A DNA stretch of 64,000 nt from Coleophoma eucalyptorum (GCA_026120035.1 JALRME010000004.1:558001-622000); one strand, 5' to 3'. Positions 42,713 through 54,613 are shown, counted from the stretch's first letter. Notes: generated by a model from the letters alone, not told the origin. Program-made: numbers and translations.

Positions 42713-44491
42713 TCATATAATTTCAAAAGTCTCTTCCTCGTAGTCACCTTCTTCCATTTCTTCTATGGCTCTGCCCTTCATATATTGAAAAACATAGCAA
42801 TCGCCAACAAAAGAATACCTTCCATTTCTATATTCTCTCAGAATAACGGGAACGTCACACCCGAATATGATGCATATCAAATCTTTTGGTTTAGCTTCCT
42901 TTGGCACCATTAAAAATGATCTCTTATTTTCCGATATAGCGAAGCAGCGTCGCTGACACCGATGTGACCTCGAGATAGCCTTTGGAAAATCAGACGTATG
43001 GTAACTCTCTGGGATTCCATTGCGTAGATCATCGTCTGTAATCCGTTCCCACGTGTCAAGGAAGTGATTGTAATTCTCAACTTCATCGCATGTGATAGTT
43101 CGGAGGAATGGAATCCAGTCTGAAGCACCACGGTATCTGCGGATGTAGGGCTTTGCCAGCAGCATCCATTGGTAGATTCTAAAACAAGCAGCGTCATCCC
43201 TACCCACTTCTCTTATGTCTCTCTGGCTGTACTTGCCCATTTTGTAAACACTATCAATCACGATACCTTCACAACTCAATATTCTCTCGTCTCGTGAGAT
43301 ACTTGCAACTGGTGCGAGGTTTCTGCAGGCAGAGTTTCGATTTCTGAGAGTCCAGACTGGTAGACTAGGATACTGCTGTGCCCAGTCAGGAAGCCATGAT
43401 GGTAACTTCTCGGATCCTTCCTCATGGCGCTGACCAGTAAACTCGTTTGGCTGGCTAGCAGAGAGAATATTTAGTGCACCAGGGCCCCTTACTTCTTCAT
43501 ATTCAAAGTTGCTAAATAGACAGTATTTGAAGACATCCAAGTAAATCTCTATGACAGGCTCATCATAGTCTGCCTGCAAGCGAAACGAATCCGCAGCGGG
43601 CTGGCGATTCCATATCCCCAGAAGAGCGAACACCTTATCTTTTGGATCTTTGGACGCAGAAATGCGCGACTTGACGAGCTCTAGGAGCAACCATTTGGCA
43701 TCCTTCAGCTGATCAACATGCTCTCGAGCATCAGCTAGGATAAAGGCTGATGCGGACCTGGCATACGCATGATCAAGTGTCTTCAATGAACTAGAATTTT
43801 GATCTGTGCGAAATACGAGCATGGCTTTCGACCACTGAACACTGCTCTCACCGCATCGTATAATGCACCTCTGTGCCAGTATAAGTTCTTGTCGGATCCA
43901 CATTCGCGACCAATATTTCTTCTCGAAAAGTTGAAGGAAAGCATCGCGGTCTTTACATTCAGCGCTGGATGGATAATAGTTCTTGTTATAGTGCTCTTGG
44001 TCTTCCCTCGAGAGCTTCCGCTTTGCACCATATGTCTCTTGGAGGTATTCAAACTTGTAGTTTGCGTAATGAATACCTTTGTCAGTAGCCTTACTAGCGC
44101 TACCAATGCAGCAAACAACCAAGAAAGCCTTCGAGTAGATTGTGTCCATCATGTTCACCTGCACCGATTTCTCGGCGGTGTCTCTTTGATTGATGCATAA
44201 AGCGTCTGTCCATAGCACAGTATCTCTGTCTGGTCGTCGGGAATTCTTCAGTGCAGTACAGAGGTTCTGCTTGATGGTAAACGGGTAGTCGTTGAGCTGA
44301 ATTTGAAAATCCTGGTCAGATTCGTCCCCCCAAGCATATGAAAGGGCTTCGTATGCTGGCGCAGATTGCATTGCGTAATGTTCCATCGAGCATCTGATCG
44401 GTGAGGATCTGGATCCGCGCTCAAGAATGAGCAAACGGAATTCCCCTTCAGAAAGAGGTTCATATTCATAACGTGAGCTTATTTCATCCAT
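42713..44491 (-). CDS. HET-domain (heterokaryon incompatibility) protein
   Basis: Single-exon 592-residue protein from ATG 44491; the frame extends two codons upstream only through a TTG. The HET domain (PF06985) covers about residues 45-210 with its signatures YEALSYAWGDE and VLWTDALCINQRDTAEKSVQV, then a WSRMWIRQELILAQR core. HET domains trigger cell death or growth arrest after non-self recognition, and resemble TIR-type folds. The C-terminal 350 residues show LVKSRISASKDPKDKVFALL (a usual HET-protein segment) and no added STAND or ankyrin domain. The sequence is intact, unlike the NLR-type remnants at 14-16 kb. No partner gene of a known incompatibility system is adjacent. Confidence 0.92.
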   Translation of the reverse strand: MDEISSRYEYEPLSEGEFRLLILERGSRSSPIRCSMEHYAMQSAPAYEALSYAWGDESDQDFQIQLNDYPFTIKQNLCTALKNSRRPDRDTVLWTDALCINQRDTAEKSVQVNMMDTIYSKAFLVVCCIGSASKATDKGIHYANYKFEYLQETYGAKRKLSREDQEHYNKNYYPSSAECKDRDAFLQLFEKKYWSRMWIRQELILAQRCIIRCGESSVQWSKAMLVFRTDQNSSSLKTLDHAYARSASAFILADAREHVDQLKDAKWLLLELVKSRISASKDPKDKVFALLGIWNRQPAADSFRLQADYDEPVIEIYLDVFKYCLFSNFEYEEVRGPGALNILSASQPNEFTGQRHEEGSEKLPSWLPDWAQQYPSLPVWTLRNRNSACRNLAPVASISRDERILSCEGIVIDSVYKMGKYSQRDIREVGRDDAACFRIYQWMLLAKPYIRRYRGASDWIPFLRTITCDEVENYNHFLDTWERITDDDLRNGIPESYHTSDFPKAISRSHRCQRRCFAISENKRSFLMVPKEAKPKDLICIIFGCDVPVILREYRNGRYSFVGDCYVFQYMKGRAIEEMEEGDYEEETFEII

Positions 44492-45232
44492 TAGCAAGAT
44501 GTTATCTCATAGGCTTATTACTTACTTCTGACGCAAACGACGGCTCAACATTCTCGTATTCTCAACCTTGTACTGGGTCCACTTCCTTGGTATGACTATG
44601 AATTGTAATTCTTGTCTTCCAAACACCACGAAATGTCAAAAACTTTAAAGGTAAAATTTTGGCTACCTTGCGACTCTGAGCAGTCTCAAAATGAGAAAAG
44701 GATGAAGAAGGTCTTCTCTTACAATATACTACCAGTATTGAGCAATGATGTGCTGCGGCTATTATGTACTGCGCCTCTAATTCGAAAACCAACTTCCACC
44801 AATCAATCTCGGGTTTTATCTGCCATTCAAAACACGGCGCCTAAGTAATGTGGAGCCACAGGCATATTCTATTCATAAGATGTACTAAGCTTGACAGGGT
44901 ATTATGAGGATTACTCTGGGTCTTTAATGGATATAAAAGCATGCCTAGGGTATCGGAGTGAGGCCCTATATGCATCTTAGCTTCATGCACAGATCAGTAA
45001 CGAGGGTTCGCTTAGGCAGCTAGAAAGCTTGGTTTATCGTGGTACCAAGGTACTTAGGTACATATCCTAGATTTTTGTCTAGATTCGTCGGTTTTTCTGA
45101 TATTCTAAAGGCCGCCTAAAAGCTCTATAACTGCATCCTTCTGTGATTTCTGGCCCATTTCAAAAGAGATGCGACTTTCTCGGCCGGAACATCAAAGCGA
45201 AAGACTTCTGCCTGCCGGGACGAGGTACTTTA
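44492..45232. other. Intergenic stretch between HET and P1B ATPase genes
   Basis: About 740 bp without a recognised gene; contains the HET promoter region and the 3' flank of the ATPase. Confidence 0.4.
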
Positions 45233-47191
45233 CTAGACTGTCTTATGCCTCGACAGTGTCATGGCAACAGCGATGACTGGAAAAACGCTCACAATTTCAC
45301 CGAGGCCTGCATATCCTGGACCAATTCGCACCTTAACAAACGCACCTGAGGCCAAAAGGATGGCAAAGATGTTGTAGATCGCAGACCAGACAAAGTTGAA
45401 AACAATTCGGCGAAACGACCGTTTAGACAGATCAAGGAGCATTATCACTCCATCCAGGCCGCCTAACAAGATCACATCGGCTGTGGCGCTCGTGACTTCG
45501 GACGTGGTCCCAATCTGAACACCCACGTTCGCCTGAGCAACGGCAACCGCATCATTGGTTCCATCGCCACAGAAAAGCACAAACTTGCCAGATACCATAA
45601 GCTCTTTCAGGTACTCCTGCTTTTGGGCAGGGGAATGGCATGATGCGATATTAGAGGTCGAAATACCAATAGCGTTCGCTACATCCTGAACAACCTGCGG
45701 TCCGTCACCACTTACGATGTGACATATAATGCCGCGACGGTGTAGATTTGCAATAACCATACTTGTTTCATCCCGGATGTTACTCTTCAACCCAAATGCA
45801 GCTACAGGTTTGAAATCGATTGTTATGCAAAAAAGTGTCATCCCCTGGTTGATGAGTGTGGCTATTTCTGGGCGGCCTTCAATCTTCAACCAGTACGGGT
45901 TGCCAGCCTTTACCACCGACGCTCTCCAAAGACATTGGATACCAGAACCAGGTATCGATTTAATGCCCTCCAAATCAGTAAGGATGCCTTCCTTAACATG
46001 CATCCTTCTTGAGATTGTCAGGGAGATTGGGTGTGGATTGTCTTTGGTCAACGACTTGGCAAGCGAAAAGACTTCATTTTCAGATGCCTTGGCGTGTGGG
46101 AACAATTCTACATGGACCACACTAAGTTCTCCCTTAGTTAAGGTTCCCGTCTTGTCAAAGACGACATCAGTGATTTTAAAGCCTCTCTCGATAGCGTCCG
46201 CTTGCTTAATAATGACCCCATTTCGTGCAGCCACACCACCAGCGACTACAAGAACCATAGGAACAGCAAGTCCCAAAGCACAAGGGCATGATATCGCTAA
46301 AACGGCGATACTATAGGTAATTGCAAGGCCGGCAGAACCACCTACATTCTGCCCACGAATCTTTATCGCTACAGCCATCCAGATACCAAACGTAGCTAGT
46401 GCAATAGTGATAACGACCGGGATGAAGTAGCTGGCCACTTTATCTGCCAGATCCTGGATGTGGGGTTTGGCAGAAAGGGCATTTTCAACCAGATTCGCGA
46501 TATCGGTGATGCTGTTTTTTCCAGGAAGGCGGGTCATGCGGATCGTGAGTGCACCAGGACCGTTGATTGTGCCAGCAATAATGTCATCTCCAGCACCCTT
46601 GGGAACAGGTACGCTCTCGCCTGTAAGCATAGACTCGTCGACTGAGCTCTGTCCTTCAATGATTTTGCCATCCGTCACAACGCGACTATGGGCAGAGACG
46701 ATAAAAACATCACCAAATTGCAACAAGCGAGCATCGATCTCAGTCGTATCTCCGGAAGTCCCAACTAATAATGCTTTCTCCGCTTGAAGTGAACGCAAAG
46801 AAACAGCCGAGACTGCCCTCACTCTTGCCAAAGCAGCTACGAGTCTCCCGAGAAGGATGAGTGTCACGAGAAGAGCGCCAGTCTCAAAAAACTCGGCAGT
46901 TTCTAAGTGATAGCCAGCGTGTGTCAGAGAGAAGGCAACTATCGAATAGCCATATGCAGCTGAAATACTGATAACGACCAGCATATCCATCTCGAGAACT
47001 TTGCTGTAAACAAGTGATTTGATAGCACCTATGTAAAACTCTGGGACAGCAATAGCTTGCACCAAAGTAGCAAGAACAAGCTCCGTAGGACAAATAGAGT
47101 ACGCTGCAATCATTGTTATCTCTAAGATAAACACATCCATCCAATCACGTCTATTTAGTACACGTACTACTTCCGCAGGGACCAACGACAT
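45233..47191 (-). CDS. P1B-type copper-transporting ATPase lacking N-terminal metal-binding part
   Basis: Intronless 652-residue heavy-metal P-type ATPase. Present are the actuator loop TGES (190-193), the membrane copper motif CPC (302-304) in AISCPCALGLAVP, the phosphorylation site DKTGTLTKG (Asp346), the P1B NPHPIS His-Pro motif, and GDGTNDAVAVAQA of the hinge. These point to Cu(I) export or delivery into the secretory pathway. The protein starts near the second membrane helix of the usual fold: there is no CxxC heavy-metal-associated domain, and the first helices seem missing. I found none of this in the 880 bp upstream. It is either a truncated gene with an intact catalytic core or a divergent short form. 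It is divergent from the aquaporin gene, with 883 bp between their starts. Confidence 0.88.
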   Translation of the reverse strand: MSLVPAEVVRVLNRRDWMDVFILEITMIAAYSICPTELVLATLVQAIAVPEFYIGAIKSLVYSKVLEMDMLVVISISAAYGYSIVAFSLTHAGYHLETAEFFETGALLVTLILLGRLVAALARVRAVSAVSLRSLQAEKALLVGTSGDTTEIDARLLQFGDVFIVSAHSRVVTDGKIIEGQSSVDESMLTGESVPVPKGAGDDIIAGTINGPGALTIRMTRLPGKNSITDIANLVENALSAKPHIQDLADKVASYFIPVVITIALATFGIWMAVAIKIRGQNVGGSAGLAITYSIAVLAISCPCALGLAVPMVLVVAGGVAARNGVIIKQADAIERGFKITDVVFDKTGTLTKGELSVVHVELFPHAKASENEVFSLAKSLTKDNPHPISLTISRRMHVKEGILTDLEGIKSIPGSGIQCLWRASVVKAGNPYWLKIEGRPEIATLINQGMTLFCITIDFKPVAAFGLKSNIRDETSMVIANLHRRGIICHIVSGDGPQVVQDVANAIGISTSNIASCHSPAQKQEYLKELMVSGKFVLFCGDGTNDAVAVAQANVGVQIGTTSEVTSATADVILLGGLDGVIMLLDLSKRSFRRIVFNFVWSAIYNIFAILLASGAFVKVRIGPGYAGLGEIVSVFPVIAVAMTLSRHKTV

Positions 47192-48074
47192 CGTATCTAG
47201 TGCTAAAGACAGTACCGCTTCTTGAGATTTCGTTGGTCTCTAAACCCGTAGTAGGATCGTGCTTGCTGCATTTCCCCTGCCGAAATTGCTGCCGTTATAA
47301 TTTCTATTTGATCAAGGTGCTATATTCGTTTTGTTTGAATTCTAAACTATATTCAATTCTACTCATCGCTATCTTGATAGTTAGATGGTTTCAAAGATGA
47401 TTCCCAAGTATACCAACCCGCTGATAGTGCTAGAGTTATCTCTAATAGCTTTAACGCAAATACCTATATTCCAGTACTAGATAGCAAGCATAGCGTATTG
47501 AGATTGCCCCCCTCGCACCGCGCTGGTTATGAACAGCATCGATCTCGCTAAATCCAAACCCTGTCTCACTCAGACTTGCCTACAATGTGACGTCGCCACT
47601 CTGAGGAGAGATTTAGCTAAAAGATCATAGTGAGGTCATGCTGCACTACGACCATGAATACGTCACAGCAGTTAAGTCAAACATATAGAGGAGCATACAA
47701 TATTTCGAGCACTTCTCTATTAAATGTCATAGAATTTTCAGCACCAGGTCGTTTTCTCTTTGCTTTACCTTCAATACTTTCGTCTTTTATCAAACAAAGC
47801 TGCATCTGGCATTTTGGGTCTATAATAGTAGCTGGAGGTAATATACTAGTCTGTTTTCAAATCTTGCTGACCGTAGACTTAGAATGTAGTGTCATGTTGG
47901 ATAGCAGCAACATCTCGATGTACGAAGCTGCCCTATATATGAGGCTTCTGATCTGGAAAGCTAACAAATATTCACAGATAAGATCAGGGAGCACGATAGA
48001 ACAAGACTTCTGAGCTCGCAACCATACACATCGTATCAAAATCCTATTTTGGATACTTTGAATTAGCTATAGCG
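47192..48074. promoter_or_regulatory. Intergenic region between divergent ATPase and aquaporin genes
   Basis: Holds the promoters of both genes; no coding sequence for a CxxC metal-binding domain was found on the ATPase side. No specific regulatory site can be supported. Confidence 0.35.
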
Positions 48075-49052
48075 ATGTCGAACAATCAGACCAGCCATAG
48101 GAGGCGAATCTTTTCGCTATTGAACCGGTCGCTTGAGTTACCATATTACTCGGCTAGGTTGAAGGTCACGACTGGTTGTGGCCCAACCTACCTTCTCGAC
48201 CAATTCCGGGAGAGGGTACCCATCAATGTCAAGAACCATATCATTGCCGTGTTAAGCGAACTTGTGGGCACTTTCCTCTTCATGCTCACAGGTTTAGGTG
48301 GGACTAGTGCTGCGATTTCGTTGTCAAGCGGCGATCCTTTAAACCCAGCCAAATATCTCTTCATCGCTACTAGTTGGGGTTTGTCCGCCGCTGTTAATGC
48401 ATGGGTATTCTTCCGGATTAGTGGCGGCTTGTTCAATCCTGCCGTAACTATTGCCATGATGCTCATCAAAGCCGTAAGCGTTTTCCGTGGGATACTAATC
48501 ATCCTGGCTCAGATAATAGCTTGCATAGCTGCTTCCGGAGTACTTATCGGGCTCGTACCCTCAGAATCGGTGTCCATGACTGAGCTTGGTGGAGGAACCA
48601 GTGTCGTACAGGGACTATTTATCGAAATGTTTTTAACAGCCCAAGTCGTTTTTGCCATCTTTATGCTTGCAACTGAGAAACACAAGGCGACTTTTATTTC
48701 GCCTTTGGGCATTGGACTCGCTGTATTTGCGGCGGTATTGATGTAAGCACCACTCATATAGATTCAACTAGCACTTCGCTCAAGCTTTCCTATATGTAGG
48801 GGTGCATTCTATACCGGGGCAAGTCTTAACCCGGCCCGTTCATTTGGCGTTTGCGTAGTGCACGGTAAATTCACTCACTATCATTGGATATATTGGGTTG
48901 GACCTGCCTTGGGGTCCTTGCTGTCGACCGGATTCTATTTACTGGTCAGGAAATTGGAGTACTGGACCGTCAATCCCCGAGCTGACGCATCAGTAAGTGG
49001 GGAGTTCAAGATTGGGGACGACATCACGGCAGTGAAGGGTCGAGATATCTGA
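48075..49052 (+). CDS. Aquaporin / MIP-family channel
   Basis: Membrane channel for water or small solutes, about 305 residues in two exons split by a short intron at about 48744-48799. The two half-repeats carry the pore motifs NPAVTIAM (NPA at 121-123) and, after the intron, GASLNPARSFG. Six hydrophobic segments are visible, including AVLSELVGTFLFMLTGLGG and LIGLVPSE, then VVQGLFIEMFLTAQVVFAIF. An Arg follows the second NPA as usual. The N-terminal 50 residues are basic and soluble, and the tail is short. The type (water versus glycerol) is not decided by these motifs, though ordinary NPA boxes favour an aquaporin-like member. No damage is seen. Confidence 0.9.
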
Positions 49053-49341
49053 TTTTTACGATTGAATAAGTAGATCATCATTTAAGTCCACATGTGTAGA
49101 ACTTGAGGGGTGTAGCTCTTTGTTTTCAAGCCCGCTCTCCCCATGATGATCAAAACAAAACTTGAGCACCGCTATAAAGCAAATGGGGTATACCGCTTCG
49201 CTTTGCCTTACCAACTTTATTGAGCATTATCGGCCACTGTTGGGCCCTTACATTCTAAGCCCTTTTTGCTTACGACACTTCTGCTAGACTCGAAAAGTAT
49301 TCATAAGGCTGTCTGTACCAACTTATGGATGGCCTGAGATT

Positions 49342-50712
49342 TTAATATTGAACATCTACTTTCGTTGCATATTTCATCCATTCATCGTCCTCGAAAGTAG
49401 CCATGGCCGTGTCAGTCAGTGTCACAATAACCTCCCATCCTGTCTTACGCACAGGCATAACCACAAACATACCATCTCCAAACCCACCATGTAGTAACCT
49501 CATGAGCTCATAATTGCCGATCGCACTGTGCCAATCATTTGGCATGACAAAACTTTTATAAGACGTGGAGTTGATTCCTGTTGTCTTGCTGTGTATTGCT
49601 CCGTAGTACATGAGTGCTCGAGGATCAGGTAAATCCTTGATTACCGCGATTGTATTGTCAATATAGTCGGCATCGACGCATTTGATAGCCTGACGGACTT
49701 CAGCTGCGGCGAGTGAGAGGCCGCTGGGTTCCAGAAGAGAATGAACAGGGATGAAGGAGGTGGCTGTGAAAACAACAGCATTGCCTACAAAATCTGACGG
49801 CAATGGTGGATTAATGATATTGCGATATTCCACCGGGAAGGAGTATTGAACTCGGTCGTCTGGGGAAAGGATACCAGCCGCAAAGCGAGCCTTGATCTTT
49901 TGACGAAAAACAAGTGCACAAATTGCGTCGTGAGTACTTATCCATGGGCATTCAGATGGTAATAACGCCGAGCAGTCTGATTTGAGGCCATTTAAGGATT
50001 CGCTCGTGAACTGGTACATTGTCGTGGAGATCGAACCAGCTGTCCTTCCAGCAAAGTCGAATGCTCCAGATAGAATGGTGTAAGCGGGCATCTTCGCAAT
50101 ATCCGGGACAGAGGTAGAAGTTGAAAGTCGGGAGCGATCGAACACAGCTAGACTCTTCCTGGGCGCTGGTTGCTCTTGGAAACAGCTGTTGCGGGCGAAG
50201 GCTTGTATAACCTGCGTGATAGCAGCACCGTCCATTGCGAGATGTAAGATCGAGACGCATAGCAATAGCCCTCCTTTGATAAAATTCGCCTGAATTCTAC
50301 AGCAATCCCAGTCATTTTCGAAGTCAATCATTTCAGGCACTGTGCTTAATACATCTGGCTGCAGCAGAGTTGACGAGAAATTTGTATTCTTGAGCTCTTC
50401 AAAGCTCAAAGGTAGCTCTTTGACAACTAGTCGAGCCTGTCCAGGTAAGAACCTCCAAGCACCGGAAGAAAAGCTGATTCCATTGGCCAGCACTGGATAC
50501 TGCTCGACGGTTGTTTGCATTGCCCTACATAGAGCTTCAACAGCTTCTGAACGGCCATCATCTTTGCTTAAAGTATGGTTAGTTGAAAATATTAAGACTC
50601 TTCTTGAGTAGATAGGGGGCAAGGTTGAATCAACTGCCGACGCCTCTTGTATGACTTCTAGGCCTGGGAATAAATACTCCTCAAACTCATCCAAGGGTTC
50701 TTTCAAAATCAT
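49342..50712 (-). CDS. BAHD-like acyltransferase
   Basis: Intronless 456-residue protein of the transferase family PF02458 (fungal BAHD relatives such as trichothecene 3-O-acetyltransferase). The catalytic HxxxD is HLAMDG near residue 170, in ILHLAMDGAAITQVIQAFAR, where the His is the base that activates the acceptor hydroxyl or amine. The two-domain layout fits, with YPVLANGISF early and DAICALVFRQKIKARF after the linker. The DFGWG structural motif of plant members is not recognisable near the C-terminus (HGGFGDGMFVVMP sits in its place). The substrate is unknown; many fungal members acylate secondary metabolites. It is divergent from a P450 at 51941. Confidence 0.85.
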   Translation of the reverse strand: MILKEPLDEFEEYLFPGLEVIQEASAVDSTLPPIYSRRVLIFSTNHTLSKDDGRSEAVEALCRAMQTTVEQYPVLANGISFSSGAWRFLPGQARLVVKELPLSFEELKNTNFSSTLLQPDVLSTVPEMIDFENDWDCCRIQANFIKGGLLLCVSILHLAMDGAAITQVIQAFARNSCFQEQPAPRKSLAVFDRSRLSTSTSVPDIAKMPAYTILSGAFDFAGRTAGSISTTMYQFTSESLNGLKSDCSALLPSECPWISTHDAICALVFRQKIKARFAAGILSPDDRVQYSFPVEYRNIINPPLPSDFVGNAVVFTATSFIPVHSLLEPSGLSLAAAEVRQAIKCVDADYIDNTIAVIKDLPDPRALMYYGAIHSKTTGINSTSYKSFVMPNDWHSAIGNYELMRLLHGGFGDGMFVVMPVRKTGWEVIVTLTDTAMATFEDDEWMKYATKVDVQY

Positions 50713-51940
50713 TGTGAGATTATGGACACAGAGGATCCAGGTAGATTTCTAAGAAGGACAAAAGCGAGAAAGAAAAAACGAAGTCGACAATAAATTGCTG
50801 AAAGTCAAGTCATCCTGATTTCCAGCAGGACCCTTTTCCCATATACAAACCTTACGACTCGCCACAGCCGCTCACTGACATCGAGCTACGCCCACTCTTC
50901 CGCTGGAAGCCAACTTTTCAAAAATAGTTGCGCAGCTTTTAGGTGGAGAAGAGCATAAGATTTAAGGTTGTTTATCGGTCGCCGAAGTCTCACGGGGGTT
51001 CATTTATCATGCTTCGGAGGCCGAGTCCGTCGGAAACTTTCTTAATCGGAACCCCAATCATATCATATTAAAGAGGTTTTTATGCCAAAATAGCCCAAGA
51101 TTATAAGATAAAGAACCAACCAACCCTCTATAAATCCTAATAATTGACCTGGTCTATAGGCAGTTTCAATTTTGGAAGACTTTGGCATAATAATGCTCCA
51201 TACCAAATCCAAGTGCAGCAACGAAGCAATGACGGCGGTAAGTTCTATTATTCGTAGAAATCCCATAACTTATGTTATAAAGTTAATTTGTTAGCAACAA
51301 GAAGTTCTGCAAATAATAAGGCGACAATTAAACTGGATGATATGTTATCGAGCTTAAAACGAGCAAGGAATTACAGTGAGTTATCCAAATTCAAAAGACT
51401 AGCCTCTGTTCTGAACGGACAGAATTCTTATACGGAGCCGGGTTGGCTCAACCCCGACTTCCCGACTCCGCAGATCAGGTGATGAGTCCCGTAGGAGCGG
51501 CGGGATTTATCATATCAGCCGTCATAGGCTCGATAGGGTTGCTACCTTATTCGTGCTCCCGAGCGATACGCCTTGGGAACCGGTTTATCCTTGCTAACGT
51601 TAATCCCTTCTTCTAAAGGCAAAGTTAATAATGCACAACCGGCCACCGGCTTCCTGCAGTAAGCTTGTCGGAGAAGGTTATATGCCGTACTTAACACTGC
51701 GACCCAGGTGTTTGAAGACTAAGACCGGAGACCGATTAATATAGCGCGGGCTGTTGAAATTATGAGCGTTGAAGCGTGGGCGTCCTTGAAACCAAGTATT
51801 TCGCACACCCACTTCACATTTCCGTCTTGCACTACATACCTGATTGTCCATGTCTTTGTGAGATTAATTTCAGAAAGTTAGAAAGGGAGAAAAGGTTTCT
51901 AGAGTGTAGCTTGAGGCTTTAGCCAAGAACTTCCACCACC
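50713..51940. promoter_or_regulatory. Intergenic region between divergent acyltransferase and P450 genes
   Basis: About 1.2 kb with no recognised gene. The inner part (51060-51480) is AT-rich with short open frames lacking any domain; the ends should carry the two promoters. Confidence 0.35.
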
Positions 51941-54030
51941 ATGCCTGCTAAATTGCTAGCGTCCATGAACGACATTACATGGCCTGCAGTCAAAATCAGT
52001 CAAAATGCTATTCTCACATTCTGCGCAGCTTTGATCTTCGTAAGTTGAGGTAATTCAGTATGCCATACTAGTCTAATAGTCTCCCGGTAGACAATCTTTA
52101 TTGTCATCTTGACGCGTGGCATCTATAACCTCTACTTTCACCCGTACGTCTACACGATCACTCGTATCTCTCCTTCTTACTCCGACTCGTCGAAAATTTC
52201 GAGATTTGATGAGGGCAATGAATGGTTTGCAGATATAGAAGGCTGGACGCAGTGCACATATAGAGCACAAGACCTTGATGTGAAGATGTTTCTAACCGAG
52301 TAGCTGCTAATATTTCAAGGCGATAGTCTAGCTCACTACCCAGGACCAAGATTATGGGCATTTAGCAACTTTCCAAACAGTATTGGCCGAATCCAAGGCC
52401 TTATGTGGATTCGACTGAAAAATGCGCATGATAAATACGGGCCAATTGTTCGCTCAGCACCAAACGAGCTCTCGTTCATCACTCCAGAGGTATGGTCTGA
52501 TATCTATGCCAAAAAGCCAGGCCGAGCAGAAATGCCCAAAGGGAATTACCAGCCTCCGCCAGGTAGAGAAAGTCTTTTTGATCATCCAGTGCATGAAGAA
52601 CATCAACGAATCCGAAAGGCTTTGAGGAATGGGTTCACTGAGAAAGCTCAGAGGGAGCAGGAGCCCCGAGTCAAGCGGCTCATCGATGAGTTGATGGAGC
52701 AACTGAGAAAAGCTGCGAAAACAGGCGAGGCTACCGATATTGCTCAATGGAATTATTTAATCGCGTATGACATCGTAGCGGACTTGGGTTTTGGTGAAAA
52801 CTTTAAGGGTGTAGAGAAGGGGTATACTCACAAATGGTCAGTACACCTGTTCATGTTGAGAGATATTATGGTTAAAATTCAAGTGATTAGGATCGGCATT
52901 GGTATAAATACATCAACAGCTTTCACAGTCTTTCATGAATCAAAACGACTCTGGCCGTTCAATAGGATTCTTGCTTATATCCCATACCTAACAAAAGCGG
53001 TGGAGTTACGAATGCAGCACATCCATTTTTTAAATCAGCTATTGGACAAACGTCGAAAGGCTCAAGATACTGAGCCAGACTTGTATGTAATCATGTCTTC
53101 CATTTTTATTGGTCGATGATCAAATACTGAACATGATGCAGCATGACCCATGCCCTACACCATCTTGACCAACCAGGCGGGCTAAGTCTAGGCGAGCTCC
53201 AGAGGAGTTTGGAAATTGTTGTCACTGCAGCCTCTGATACTACTGCAACCCTCCCAATCGGCGCAGTGTATCACCTCTGCAAAAATCCTTCCGTCTACGC
53301 AAAGCTCAAAGCCGAAATCCGAGGTAGCTTCGCTTCTGAAGAAGCGATAAACTTAAGTAGCGTCAACGACAAGCCGTACTTGCTTGCCGTACTCAAAGAA
53401 GCCCTGAGAATCCATCCCCCCGTGCCAGGAAACCATCCTCGTCGTGTAGGCGCCGAAGGATGCATGGTTGCTGGTAACTACGTGCCACCAAATACTCTGG
53501 TCTCTTTTCCACACTGGGCAGGATATCATTCGGAAAGAAATTGGAACAGACCGGGTACGTATCTGATGGTTCTCTTTTCATGTAATGTTTCACCATTGCC
53601 CTAGTTTCACCTTCTGACTTCAATTACTCCTAATTTGCTTTTCCTTTGGTGGTATTCACTATTGCAGATTTCTTAAATAGGAGGAAAGCTAACTTTCTGG
53701 TCACCGGTAGACGACTTTGTGCCCGAGAGATGGATGGGTGATCCTGAATTTGAAACTGACAATAGAGCTTGTTTCCGCCCATTCAGTCATGGTCCAAGAG
53801 AATGTCTAGGTCAAAAGTGAGTTTTAAAGGCATTGCGTTGCTCGGGAGAATGGCTAACCATATTCAATAGCGTGGCCCACGCTGTAACGAGGGTTATTTT
53901 GGCCAGATATGTCTACAACTTCGATATGGAATTAGCGGATCCAGAGGAGAGTTTAACGGATGATGCACGAGTAAGACTCGTCTGGTCGCATAAGCCCTTG
54001 ATGATTAAGGCCCGCTCTGTTGTAAAATGA
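51941..54030 (+). CDS. Cytochrome P450 monooxygenase
   Basis: Heme-thiolate monooxygenase of about 500 residues in six or seven exons from ATG 51941. A short N-terminal membrane anchor is split by introns ([12 protein letters not shown], then [18 protein letters not shown]). Then come [30 protein letters not shown], the I-helix [11 protein letters not shown], the K-helix ExxR in [10 protein letters not shown], and the PERW stretch, with the heme loop [11 protein letters not shown] (axial Cys). All exons could be joined in frame to TGA 54028-54030; the intron before DDFVPERW is about 150 bp, longer than the others. The [18 protein letters not shown] pattern is common in fungal secondary-metabolism P450s. 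It pairs divergently with the acyltransferase, hinting at joint tailoring of a metabolite. Confidence 0.9.
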
Positions 54031-54613
54031 TCTGCTATATTGGCAATCTAGTAACCTACGCATGGGATAAGAACATAAACTACGGCGTCATCTCTTCTTG
54101 GTTTTCGGATGCTGGGTGAGGTACAGTACTAGGCGGAAAGCCTCTTTCGTCCATAAAACTACTACATATACTTAGAAATTCAACATTAAATAACTCAACC
54201 AATTCTTATTCAAATCACTTCATTCTTTCATATACAATAAATAAATTGTTACTCTCCAGTATATAGAAAGCCAAGATTTATTAGTACTTCGTATACCACC
54301 ATTTTGCAGCAGTTACTGTATCATGACTGACTTCTATACTAGCTAGGCATTCTATTAATAATCATCTAGAGCATCCCAAGCTTTGAGTAAAGCTTTTCTG
54401 AGGTTTAAATCGAATATTATCCACTGTACAACTATTAGTAGTAAGTATAACGTATTTAGAGTTCTCGTAGATACAACGACCTAAGACTTTCGAGACTCTG
54501 CACTGTGGATCGAATACCAGTACCAGAGTTGATTACGTATACCCCAAGCACATAAATTTTGCTTGGGTGTTGATCTTTGGGTTCCTAGTAATGAATTGGA
54601 TCTATCAGCCTAT
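54031..54613. other. AT-rich intergenic stretch
   Basis: No gene or repeat recognised downstream of the P450. Confidence 0.4.

Noticed and set aside
45729..46316. Plus-strand open frame of 195 codons
   Set aside because: It is the complement of the P1B ATPase core.
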